64,000 nucleotides of DNA. It comes from Vavraia culicis subsp. floridensis (Eukaryota; Microsporidia; Pleistophoridae). The DNA lies in contig NW_007360605.1 in assembly GCF_000192795.1 (NCBI RefSeq), forward strand, positions 10,485 through 74,484. Direction: 5' to 3'. Below the pieces are notes generated by a model. It did not search any database. It was not told where the DNA came from and saw only the letters and a list, made by a program, of their open reading frames with translations. Numbering within the stretch: position 1 is the stretch's first letter; every line of letters begins with the position of its first letter. Shown here in pieces: positions 21,337 through 30,401 of the stretch. The position numbers were made by a program, and so were the translations under genes.

Positions 21337-22412
21337 ATATTGCACATTATTCTTCCATTTCTACTCTTAGGATCAAACCTGGTATTTGGCATAATAATTT
21401 GGTAGTCATTCATATTAAGCTGTGCACTGCCTGTGACGGTCAACTAGCATTCCTTTGCGTGCACATTGGCGGTCGTTTCATTCCAAAGTCTGTTTAATTA
21501 TCTTCTCGCAGCACACAAACAGAGATGAGCAATAATTTAATTTACCAAAATTGACTTTCCAATTCATTATTGTAGAATCAGTGGGAACGGGCAGCTGCTA
21601 TTGGCACCAATACAGAGATATTACCATCACAAGGTTATGTTCGATAGATTTGATGCTTCACTATGATCCCTTTTCCATGAATCCTTGGAATAAGCGTTGC
21701 TTCGAATGGAGTGTTGAAAGGCAATTACTACATTTCGTTGTTTTAGCTGTGATGAGGGTGGAGTTCTCACATTGACTGTTCTGGCAGGTTGTGAAACAGT
21801 GCTTATGATCAGCTCTATGAACCAAAGAATGATGATCTGTTGTTCCCAACAGATCAGAAAAGTGTGTTGTTTGGATGACATAGCATGAGGAGATAAATGC
21901 ACTTCCGGTCGAAAAGGTACAACTGTCCACAGCACGTTGAGCAGGCAAAATGTGAGTATAACAACACGAACTGATCAACTGTACCTTCTTATATGCTGTA
22001 CCTAGCCATTATTGGTATGTTATTACGTTTTATTCTCGCAAATAAACCAGAATAAATTTCCATCTTGACGAAAACCTGAACCAATGTCCGATCTAACGGA
22101 AGCATGCGTTTTGAGCATAATCGCCTGCTTCTACAGTGCTTAAAAACGCTTTTCGTGCTATGCAGATCATATCCACCTACTGCACCGTTCAACCAGAGAT
22201 ATGCTGCACATCAAAATATCATGCTCATTTGTAGCGAATAAATTCGCTTTAAAGCCAATTTACTTATCTCCTCACACAACAACATCCAAATAACGCACTT
22301 GTCCGGTAATACTGTTTCTTTACATTGCACAAGCAATTGAACCTCTCCATCCGAAATGATCCTGCTAAATTAAACGCCCTGCAAAATAAAATTTGTTTCG
22401 CTGACCCCTCCA
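21337..22412. other. Intergenic stretch
   Basis: Only overlapping chance frames (for example 21661-21978 on the minus strand, Ser/Cys/His-rich by composition). Nothing supported. Confidence 0.5.
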
Positions 22413-23072
22413 ATGCTGTTTTTCTTTCTGCTACCCGTTGAGGCACTGATCCGCACCATTGCGAACAACCGGCCCCTTGTTCAATTCAAGCAGCTTGCCG
22501 AGCGCACCGTAGTTCTGATGGAAATCACTCTGATGTATCGTTCCAATGAGTTTGTTCCCTGGCAGAAGCTCGATTCAACCACACCCATAAAATCGGACCT
22601 GCTGATCACCTGCTCGCCGGACCGTGACTGGACAACAATGAACAAGAATCCGCAGTTTGTTGCTGAATATACGGGTACAGGCACCAAGCCGACATTCTTC
22701 TTTACGTCGCAGGTCAACACGATGCATCGCTTTGCCCTGATGTTGCCCACCCCGAATGTAGGGATGTATGGGGCTGAGATGAAGTTGTATGAGGGACGGG
22801 CCAAGAATCCGAATGTAATATCACAGACGGACAGCACGCTCCGTGAGCTAGAACGGCAGATACGGTATGCGATAGGAGCGTGCCAAGAAATTGAAAACGT
22901 GCTGCGAATGGATTTGATGGATGAGAGTGAGTACGACACCATTATGTCATCGACCGCCAGGCTTATACTGGGCAGTATTCTGTTCAAGATAGTGGTGGTT
23001 ATGGTTACTTTCATTTACTTCAACAAAAAGCTGAAGCAGTTCTATGTGACCAAGAAGATCGCGATGAAGTAA
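22413..23072 (+). CDS. p24/EMP24-GP25L family cargo receptor
   Basis: 219 aa, start at ATG 22413 with CCCC just upstream. A short hydrophobic N-terminus (residues 1-13) acts as signal peptide, followed by a beta-rich lumenal GOLD-like domain (~25-125), a coiled-coil stretch (LRELERQIRYAIGACQEIENVLRM, ~143-166), a membrane span (~184-203) and a short cytosolic tail with KK and a phenylalanine (NKKLKQFYVTKKIAMK). This is the layout of p24 proteins, which cycle between ER and Golgi in COPII/COPI vesicles and help load GPI-anchored cargo. The tail has FxxxKKxxxK rather than a classical terminal KKxx. The lumenal domain is divergent; subfamily (alpha, beta, gamma, delta) cannot be set from sequence alone. 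Confidence 0.85.
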   Translation: MLFFFLLPVEALIRTIANNRPLVQFKQLAERTVVLMEITLMYRSNEFVPWQKLDSTTPIKSDLLITCSPDRDWTTMNKNPQFVAEYTGTGTKPTFFFTSQVNTMHRFALMLPTPNVGMYGAEMKLYEGRAKNPNVISQTDSTLRELERQIRYAIGACQEIENVLRMDLMDESEYDTIMSSTARLILGSILFKIVVVMVTFIYFNKKLKQFYVTKKIAMK

Positions 23073-23957
23073 AACGTTTATGTTCTTTTGTACTGGTCTG
23101 TTCCTGCGTGTGCGCTTAGCAGTTCGTGCAATTAAATTTTTACAAATTTTTACTCCAACGTACCGTCATTTCCGTGTATGGCCCAGTTTTTTAGATCCCG
23201 ATTCTGAACATTTCTAAGATGCAAATCTGCCAGCGTGCTGCTGAGTTAGTACCGGTAAATCGTTTTTACGTTCAAAATGTGTGTTACTGCCAAAAAACTG
23301 CACGATAAAGGATGATGCATTGTGGGATGAAGCGCAACTTGGCCATCAGCTTAGGTCATCTGTACGATTTAAGATGGTATTTGTGCCGGAAGTGCTTGAT
23401 AGGACAAAAAAATAACATGTGCTGTTGTGAGCACCAATGACAGCATGCCATATTTTTAGGTCAAATTTAGATTTATTCACCTCGGTTACTCCTCACTCAC
23501 TGCATGTTATCATCCGTGGGATGGATCAAGTTGATCCTGAAGCTTTTCTTTGCTCAGGACATGCCACACACCCAATAAATCACTGCAATCGTCCTCAACC
23601 GTGGTAGCAAAATGTGTCGTGCTCATAAATGAGAGTGTTGCATTCAAAGAAAGTGTCATGCCAACAACAAATCATTACACGTGCTCAAACCATCAACTTG
23701 GCGTATTTGAATGCTCCTTCGTTTGCCAACGGCATCATTAACCGAATTATTCCCCTCAACAACAATTGTTTTGGTCTAAAACATTGATACATTCCTGCTA
23801 ATTAAATGTAATACATGATTCTGATCTGCAGATAAAGACCATTAAACCATTCTTTTGGCGTAGATCAACATTTTCAGTAGAAATTACCCTCAGTTCTGTT
23901 CCTCTCGAGCAAATCGTGCGCATTCGTATTTCGCTATTCATTCGGTTAGCCCCGAGA
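23073..23957. other. Intergenic stretch
   Basis: No supported gene; upstream sequence of the epimerase. Confidence 0.5.
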
Positions 23958-24521
23958 ATGAAGGAAGTCGCCATAAGCATCCTAAACGCGCCAATCCTGA
24001 ACCTAAAAAACGAACTTGATGTGCTCGCGCGCATGTGCCCACGACCACTGCTACACCTGGATATAATCGACACATCGTTCACCAACAACATAAGCTTTGG
24101 GCCTTCGATTGTGAACCAAATATTGGAGCTGGATTTTAAATTCGATCTGCATTTTATGATCAGGTCACCCCTCGAGTTGCTCAAAAAGATCGGCAACCGC
24201 AACGTGAGCACCATTTACATGCACCAGGATGTGCCCGGCTACGGCATCGCAATCAATCCAGATGAACCGATCGTGTGCAAGGACAAAGTGCTGGTTATGA
24301 CCGTGTATGCTGGTGAGGGTAACCAATCGTTTATTTCACCGGGAGATAAAATACGTGAGTTGAAACGGCAAGGGTGCCACGTGTGCGTGGACGGTGGCAT
24401 AAGCTTGGATAGCATTGCAGGTGTGTGTGACGCGGACTGCTTTGTGATCGGATCGGCGTATTTCCAAAGCAAAGACAAGAACGCTTTTCTAAACAGCATT
24501 TATAGCATGATTAACAGGTAG
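23958..24521 (+). CDS. RPE1: Ribulose-phosphate 3-epimerase
   Basis: 187 aa from ATG 23958; CCCC lies a few bases upstream, and a longer GTG-initiated frame is rejected. It interconverts ribulose-5-phosphate and xylulose-5-phosphate in the non-oxidative pentose-phosphate pathway. The metal/catalytic residues of the TIM barrel are visible: H33 and D35 in LLHLDIID, H65 in FDLHFMI and D145 in CVDGGI. The phosphate-grip sequence VYAGEGNQSFI stands for the family VEPGFGGQxF, and ISFGP (46-50) is conserved. It is about 30 residues shorter than the usual ~220 aa, mainly through shortened loops. The stop is ~40 nt before a GAAAATAAA signal. Confidence 0.92.
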   Translation: MKEVAISILNAPILNLKNELDVLARMCPRPLLHLDIIDTSFTNNISFGPSIVNQILELDFKFDLHFMIRSPLELLKKIGNRNVSTIYMHQDVPGYGIAINPDEPIVCKDKVLVMTVYAGEGNQSFISPGDKIRELKRQGCHVCVDGGISLDSIAGVCDADCFVIGSAYFQSKDKNAFLNSIYSMINR

Positions 24522-24590
24522 TTGATGGTGTGGAGGAGTTATCCTGGTGTGAAAATAAATTTGGGAGTTTAACAATCAAGAGCAACGATC

Positions 24591-25043
24591 ATGTTGCTGC
24601 GGATGAGCACACAATTTATATTTTTGTTTTATTGTAGAAAGATTTACTTCCTTTGTTCTGTGAGCACCGGGGTGCTTCCCATCGTAGCTGCAAATATTTT
24701 TAGTTCAGGGCTGCTTGGCATCGAAGCGGCACAGCGCAGCATTGTAAACGAGATCGTCTTCACACTCAAAAGCCATGGAATAGAAATAAACGTAGAACAC
24801 ATCACATTGATGTGTTTCAAGGGCAAGGTCAACGGAATAACACGATTCGGTATAAAAAACTTTAAGAGCAGTCCCCTAATGCTGGCATCGTTCGAGCAGA
24901 CTGGCGAGCACCTCTTCGATGCGGCTGCTAATAACAAGTGCAATGAGATCGCAGGTGTAAGCGATTCGATAATAGTGGGCGGTATAATACCTGTGGGCAC
25001 GGGTGGTGTGAGCATTTACCACGATGATAGGAATCAGAATTAA
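24591..25043 (+). pseudogene. Orphan C-terminal fragment of RNA polymerase III largest subunit
   Basis: 150 aa. From about residue 40 the sequence follows the extreme C-terminus of the Pol III largest subunit (RPC1/Rpo31): GIEAAQRSIVNEI, SHGIEINVEHITLM, FKGKVNGITRFGIKNFK, PLMLASFEQTGEHLFDAA and GVSDSIIVGGIIPVGTG. Nothing of the other ~1,200 residues is present; the gene just upstream is the epimerase, 70 bp away. About four residues normally found between HIxLL and the TYKG motif are missing. The first ~35 codons look unrelated. Either a fragment was duplicated here and decayed, or a split subunit end is encoded separately. No CCC motif precedes the ATG, which favours a relic; the still open frame and strong conservation of the ending favour a recent origin or use. 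Confidence 0.6.
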
Positions 25044-25326
25044 AAGCAGGTTTGTGTTTGTAACACGTGGATTGATCGGTTCAACCGTGTGCGATGTTTT
25101 AAGAATTGCGCAATCTTTTAGCGAAAAAACCGTGAATGACCAGCAGCACGAGCAAAGGTCCTTGACAAAGAATTGGTTCTGCGATCTAATTTATATGCTA
25201 TCACATGATACGTTGCATGCCGTGGTCGCAGAAGTACGTTTGATCAATACGGCATTCGCTTAAGTCACCGGATTGTTTATTCGGGCCGTATCATTGTGGG
25301 AGACATTCCGCGAATTGCTCTAACCC

Positions 25327-26958
25327 ATGTCCGATTCGTTATCCTCAGAAACGGCGAGTAGCGACCATATGACGAGCAACGAGGTGTTCGCGGAGGAAAG
25401 CTTTAATCCGCTGCTCTTCATCAACTCTGCGCTAAGGGAACACACACTTGGCGGGTTGAACGACACCCTAGCCAATGTCAAAGAGAGTATCAGCAGAAAT
25501 AAAATAAAAAATCAGGAATTAGTGAGGAGGCATTTCAGCAAATTTGTGCACTGCAGAGAGTCAATCGAAGAAATACGCAAAAATGATGTTTTTTCGTACG
25601 TGAAGAACGTGTTTGAACAGATCGAGCACAACCTTACAGCATTGAAGGACAAGATACGGCAGATTTCGTTATCACACGGGATAAGTGCACATTTAAGTGA
25701 TGAAAGCACCAGGCGTAGAGAAATACTGCACTACTATGATAAGCTGATCAACCTCGAGGACAGGCTTAAGTACGATCTTAAATACCTGGACTACGAGGGA
25801 TTTGTAAAGCACTACAACTCAGCCGCAAAGCTGAAGAACGATTCAAAGTTCTTGTCAACGAAGTTGAGGCAGGCGAACATCGTTAAGAACCGTTTTCTTG
25901 ATATTTTAGTGGCAGAGATAGAAAAGAACGGGAGCACTGAGGATACGCTGTTCTACTTCAAGCTTTACTTCAAGATTGAAAGGGATGAGCACAGCAAAAT
26001 GGAGAATACGTTGCTTGCACTCGTGAAGAAGCATCTCAACGACAGAAAAACGCTGTGCGAAATCGAGAACGTCCTTATTTACGTTCTGAAGACCCTCTCA
26101 ATCACAAACACCTTCCTGATTGAGCAGGAAATATTTAAAAGTGTGACAGTTTGGATAAATGCCCGCGTAGCACAGGAATTCAGCGTTGTAAAATACAGAG
26201 CGATGATCAACAAGCTGCACATCTTTTACGGGTTGGTATCTAATATCGTGAATAGGAGCAATTTGAGTGCTTTTCGCGAATCGGTTGAGGGGGCAAAGGA
26301 TGCGATGACCGCCAGGATTTTCTCCGAGATGGAGAGTGTGTTCAAGGAAGACATAGAAGGTGATGCGAATAGGCTCGAGCACTTTTTAGTGAGCTTGGAC
26401 GAGTTCCTCAAGCTGAATGACATAAAAGAAAATTTGTATGTGATACTGGAGAACATGTTAAGAACGAGACAGCCGGCTGCTGACCGTGCTAAAAGCAATG
26501 AGAGAATGGAGAGCTACACTAATTTGGCAAGGCAGCACGAGAAGGGCCACTTGGTGAGAGCAGAGGTAGATTACCGCTACTTCCTGCACTACTCGTCAAA
26601 AATCGCTAAGATAAGAGCAAAATTTGGCAGAATCAACAAACTGCTCAATAACACCGTAAGTTTCAAACGGGTCGATAAGATAGTTAGGAGATGTGAGGCA
26701 GATACGATCAAAGAGTTCGTAAAAAACATCAAGAACAAGTCTACGGAACACAACTTGATGACAATCATGAAACTGAAGGAGATGTATTTCTTGAACAAAG
26801 AAACTTTGGCACTCCTTGATCCCAACATTTTGAAGTGCAAGGTAACGCTTTTCTTCCTGTGCAATGCCCTTCAGGTAGATGAACCGAGGCTGAATGAATC
26901 GGAAAGGAATAGAGTGAACGAAATTTACGCACAATTTAGCTGTTTGAAGGAGGTGTAG
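25327..26958 (+). CDS. SEC5: Exocyst complex component Sec5 (EXOC2-like)
   Basis: 543 aa; CCC directly abuts the ATG. The N-terminal part (residues ~25-75) shows the conserved Sec5 signature: FNPLLFINSALREHTLGGLNDTL, then a helix with KNQELVRRHFSKFVHCRESIEEI. The rest is all helical and hydrophilic with LKNDSKFL-type CATCHR-like bundles, ending at a short Leu-rich helix. Sec5 is a subunit of the octameric tether that docks secretory vesicles at the plasma membrane. At 543 aa it is close to half the length of yeast Sec5, in line with compaction in microsporidia. The identification rests on the N-terminal block; the C-terminal half is too diverged to confirm by eye. Confidence 0.72.
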   Translation: MSDSLSSETASSDHMTSNEVFAEESFNPLLFINSALREHTLGGLNDTLANVKESISRNKIKNQELVRRHFSKFVHCRESIEEIRKNDVFSYVKNVFEQIEHNLTALKDKIRQISLSHGISAHLSDESTRRREILHYYDKLINLEDRLKYDLKYLDYEGFVKHYNSAAKLKNDSKFLSTKLRQANIVKNRFLDILVAEIEKNGSTEDTLFYFKLYFKIERDEHSKMENTLLALVKKHLNDRKTLCEIENVLIYVLKTLSITNTFLIEQEIFKSVTVWINARVAQEFSVVKYRAMINKLHIFYGLVSNIVNRSNLSAFRESVEGAKDAMTARIFSEMESVFKEDIEGDANRLEHFLVSLDEFLKLNDIKENLYVILENMLRTRQPAADRAKSNERMESYTNLARQHEKGHLVRAEVDYRYFLHYSSKIAKIRAKFGRINKLLNNTVSFKRVDKIVRRCEADTIKEFVKNIKNKSTEHNLMTIMKLKEMYFLNKETLALLDPNILKCKVTLFFLCNALQVDEPRLNESERNRVNEIYAQFSCLKEV

Positions 26959-27570
26959 TGCTGTTCTGATAGTTGTGCTGGCGTGTTGGTAGTACCGCAG
27001 CAATGGAAGTGTATGAATAATGAATTTGCACTTTTTTACAGTCAAAACGGTAAATAAAGATAGTTCTGATCTTTTTTTAATGAAATGTACGTTTGATGTG
27101 TGTGAGCAGTGCAGTACCGCTCAACGTAGGAGGTAAAATATTTATTTGAATTGCTCAGCGTTCACAGACCGATCGTTGAAGGAAGGGCTGTAATGTTTTT
27201 AATTACATGGAGCGATGTTGAGCATTGTAGGGTGGAGAGCAGCAGAGAAGTGGATTGTTTAATGAAAAGATGTGCAGTGCTATTTTACAGGCATTGTAAA
27301 AGATAAAAGTCCTAGAAAATGCAAAATTATAATTCTGAAAAGGGAAAGTACCGATGCGATGAGACGATCTTTTCGTCCTTACACAGTAGAGAAGTAAACA
27401 CGGTATATCGGTGATAAAGGCAATAAAATAACCTGTTACGTACTAATGTTGCAGTTTGCGTGTGTAATTCAGCGAATGGTTGGCAATGCGAAACCAAAAA
27501 GTTGTAATTTTACCAGTGGTGACAACGATTGCGTTAAAACTACCAAAAATAGCTGAAAGCGTTTATTCAC
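26959..27570. other. Convergent intergenic region
   Basis: It lies between the 3' ends of Sec5 (+) and the secreted protein (-). AATAAAG at ~27050 is a likely 3' signal for Sec5, and GTGAATAAACG follows the stop of the minus-strand gene. No gene seen. Confidence 0.55.
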
Positions 27571-28953
27571 TCATCCAATACAAAACTCCTGATTTTTTAG
27601 GCTCCTTTTCAAGGCGGAATGTTCCGCATCGAGTAACAAGAATTGTTCCTCTAAGTCTGCTGCCTTGGCAGGGTCTGAAATTGCAACTGAGCTTTCAACG
27701 AGATGTTCAATGTTTTTGAGAAGTTTCTCGCAAGAATTTACGGCAGCTTCATGATGCAAAATGCTTTGTGTGTTCGTTTTAAATCGCTTCATCATTAAAT
27801 TTACGCAATCGCACATGGATAATTGGTAGTTCAACAGCCTTGTGTAATCCGATACCGTGAGATGTTTATGGTTGCTGCATATTAATTTCCTTAATCCGGC
27901 TAGCTTCGTATTTATCGCGGCGACCCGTTTAACTAAACTGCTATTCGTGCAAACAGTGGTATTTGTACTTGCGGTTGGTGATTCAGACAATGCACCAACG
28001 GATTCAGAGTTTTGTTCTCCGGACTTGGGGGACAAAGCGCCAGTATCTTCATCCGAATCTGCTGATTCCACTTGAATGAAATCGGTTATGGAATATGAAC
28101 AGAACTGATCGTTAGCTTGTGGATTATACGCATCTCTACACGTTAACAATTTGTTTTTTTCTGATGGTTCCTTACATTTTGGTGTCGGACTCGTTTGGTC
28201 AGAAAATGACAGATCAAGAACTTTCTGCTGAGTTTCAAAATCTGGTGCCTCAAAATGGCCATTTAAATTCAATTTCCATGTCTTGAACGATGGTCTTGAG
28301 GGCGGTACGTCCGCAGTATCGTTTAGTTCTGATGATTCTGCTGAGGATGACAGGTCAGGATGCTCCGTTATTTCTTCGCTTGATCCTGCATCGATACAGT
28401 ACATATAGCTTCCTACATATCTCTGCTCAATCATATTATGTGATCCGGTGCCGTGATCATCCAAATCTGTTTCAGGCCTTGTGCCAACTGCATTCAAACC
28501 TTGGTCGGCATTATTTCCGTTTGGTACCGGCGTGCATTCCGCCAGTCCTTCCGACGATTGCTGTGAATTGTCTTCAACTCCGAAGTTAAGCATCTTAAAC
28601 CCACGAAAGAGTGTATACGGAATACGCACATCCAACGCTTGGTTGAGAGTGTCTGCGGCAGTATCCTCCTCTGTTGTGACAGATTGGGCGTTCTCATCCG
28701 AGTCCGTAGGGCCTGAGTGTTCGTCAACATCGTTACCCGATACTGGTTGTTGGGCTGAGTCTGAATCGATCGTTACCAGACTTTCTTGCTCATCCGGCGG
28801 GTCAGAAATTATTGTGATTGGCTGTGTGATCGTGCTGTTGGTGGCAGAGTAGGGCATTTCTGGCATGATGTTTCGTGTCTCGTCCTGGTATGATCCAACG
28901 ATGCTTGGTACGTGACATAGAACTGTGATAATACTGAGTAGAGCGTATTTCAT
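27571..28953 (-). CDS. Secreted acidic protein of unknown function
   Basis: 460 aa. Residues 1-20 form a signal peptide (YALLSIITVLCHVPSIVG). Residues ~21-300 are acidic and Ser/Thr/Gly/Asp-rich with repeated SADSDE and ESVGALSES-like low complexity. Residues ~340-460 are helical with regularly spaced Cys and Leu (KLAGLRKLICSNHKHLTVSDYTRLLNY..CDCVNLMM), possibly a coiled-coil or helical-bundle domain. No transmembrane anchor is seen. A CCC lies ~13 nt before the ATG. It neighbours two further signal-bearing unknown genes, giving a small secretome cluster. I do not recognise a family; a role outside the parasite cell or in the spore wall is inference only. Confidence 0.7.
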   Translation of the reverse strand: MKYALLSIITVLCHVPSIVGSYQDETRNIMPEMPYSATNSTITQPITIISDPPDEQESLVTIDSDSAQQPVSGNDVDEHSGPTDSDENAQSVTTEEDTAADTLNQALDVRIPYTLFRGFKMLNFGVEDNSQQSSEGLAECTPVPNGNNADQGLNAVGTRPETDLDDHGTGSHNMIEQRYVGSYMYCIDAGSSEEITEHPDLSSSAESSELNDTADVPPSRPSFKTWKLNLNGHFEAPDFETQQKVLDLSFSDQTSPTPKCKEPSEKNKLLTCRDAYNPQANDQFCSYSITDFIQVESADSDEDTGALSPKSGEQNSESVGALSESPTASTNTTVCTNSSLVKRVAAINTKLAGLRKLICSNHKHLTVSDYTRLLNYQLSMCDCVNLMMKRFKTNTQSILHHEAAVNSCEKLLKNIEHLVESSVAISDPAKAADLEEQFLLLDAEHSALKRSLKNQEFCIG

Positions 28954-29554
28954 TTCGAACTAGCGGGCTGTTCCACGCTGCGTATTTATGCTCGCCAATT
29001 TACCAAAATAGCAAAATTAATTAAATTTTTATGTAAAATTGTTCTTCCGTGTATTTTTTAGCTTTACACGGGTTATTCTGCCAACTCTTGATTTCTTATC
29101 AAATGGTAAATGACACAAAATTTTAGCACCAATTATGGACAGAAATAAATGTGGGAATTAACACTGCATACTTTAAAACGCGCTCTTCATACATGCTCTG
29201 CCTGAAAGGCACTTTCTTTAGCAATTCGTTTCAGTGGCGGCATCGTGCGTACCGAGCAAGAGCCATAACACATTTCTGTCTGGTATAGGGCATGTATCAC
29301 CATCAGGTGCACCTGTGCTGCTGAAAAGTACCTATAGCCCGTGCTAATCAGCCCGATATGCTAAATTATTTGTAATTTTATCATTGCTGTTTTAGGAATT
29401 TATTCTGAGTTGCTGATCGTGTTGATATTTCAAAGCACTATGAACCGGTACGATAGGTAAATTAAAGGCAGTGCTTGAGTATTTAAGCTATAAATATGTT
29501 TTATTGAGCAGTAGTGCTGTGTGTGGTGCAATTTTCGTTTAAAATGTATTTACC
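28954..29554. other. Divergent intergenic region
   Basis: It lies between the minus-strand secreted gene and the plus-strand small gene at 29722; no open frame of note. It precedes a 68-bp duplication. Confidence 0.5.
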
Positions 29555-29690
29555 CGATCACGTGCGGTACAAGCCATAAAATGCGCTCGCTAGTGCTGCG
29601 TGATGCCCTTGCAATTCCTAGCCGATCACATGCGGTACAAGCCATAAAATGCGCTCGCTAGTGCTGCGTGATGCCCTTGCAATTCCTAGC
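29555..29690. repeat. 68-bp tandem duplication upstream of a small secreted-protein gene
   Basis: CGATCAC(A/G)TGCGGTACAAG starts at 29555 and again at 29623. The two 68-bp copies differ at a single visible base near their start. The second copy ends ~31 bp before ATG 29722. Confidence 0.9.
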
Positions 29691-29721
29691 CACAGAATGA
29701 CAGAACAACCACATCGTAAAA

Positions 29722-30147
29722 ATGTTGAAGAATCTCATTCTTGTGGCATCAAGCAAATTCATCCGTTACTTCTTCCTTGCCAGTCTGTCATCAGCAACCA
29801 CATTCAATGGCCATAGCTCAAGGATTACAAGTACCAGATTGTTACCAAATCAAGTATCAATCAGAATAAAATACAAAATCATTAGAACGTACGTTACGGC
29901 ACCGAAGTATTTGGTAATAACAGCAAAATGGTGTGAAAAGACCGATGTGCAGTTTTCTGTAGAAGATAATATTAAATTTACGTACTATGTAAGTTACGCT
30001 TCACGCCAATTCGCTAGGACAAATATTTTTTACTTCTCTAAATTGTGTTCAACTACCACCCCTTACCACACCGCTATTCCATGCCTCTTCGCAGGGATCG
30101 ACCGAATTGTATTGCAAAAGGGCTGTGCTGAAAAAGAGCAAATTTAG
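29722..30147 (+). CDS. Small signal-bearing protein, unknown
   Basis: 141 aa with a hydrophobic N-terminus (NLILVASSKFIRYFFLASLSSA, about residues 4-25) that could be a signal peptide or anchor. The remainder is beta-rich (VSIRIKYKIIRTYV, KYLVITAKW) with three cysteines in the last third. The ATG sits in a good AAAATG context directly after a 68-bp duplication. No CCC motif and no family match. It may be a lineage-specific secreted protein; a chance open frame cannot be excluded, though 141 codons with a signal-like start argue for a gene. AATAAA lies ~55 nt after the stop. Confidence 0.5.
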   Translation: MLKNLILVASSKFIRYFFLASLSSATTFNGHSSRITSTRLLPNQVSIRIKYKIIRTYVTAPKYLVITAKWCEKTDVQFSVEDNIKFTYYVSYASRQFARTNIFYFSKLCSTTTPYHTAIPCLFAGIDRIVLQKGCAEKEQI

Positions 30148-30401
30148 TTTACACCATTTTTGCAGTTAAAATAATTAGATAGGAAGGAAGGTGGAAGTGC
30201 AAAATAAAATGTTACGTTCCAATTTTGGTGCTTCTAGCACATGATCTATTCGGATAGTTGTTCATGTTCCTTGCAAATACCTTTCTGAGCGTGAACTATC
30301 TTTCCTCTTAAATCACCGCTCTTCGTAGCAATGAAAAGCAGCACAGTGCGCGTATCACAACGATAACAATTCATAAAATAAATTTTATTACCGTAGCACC
30401 A

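Noticed and set aside
25024..25263. 79-codon frame overlapping the end of the Pol III fragment
   Set aside because: No family match, no CCC motif, starts inside another frame; could be a small gene but cannot be supported.
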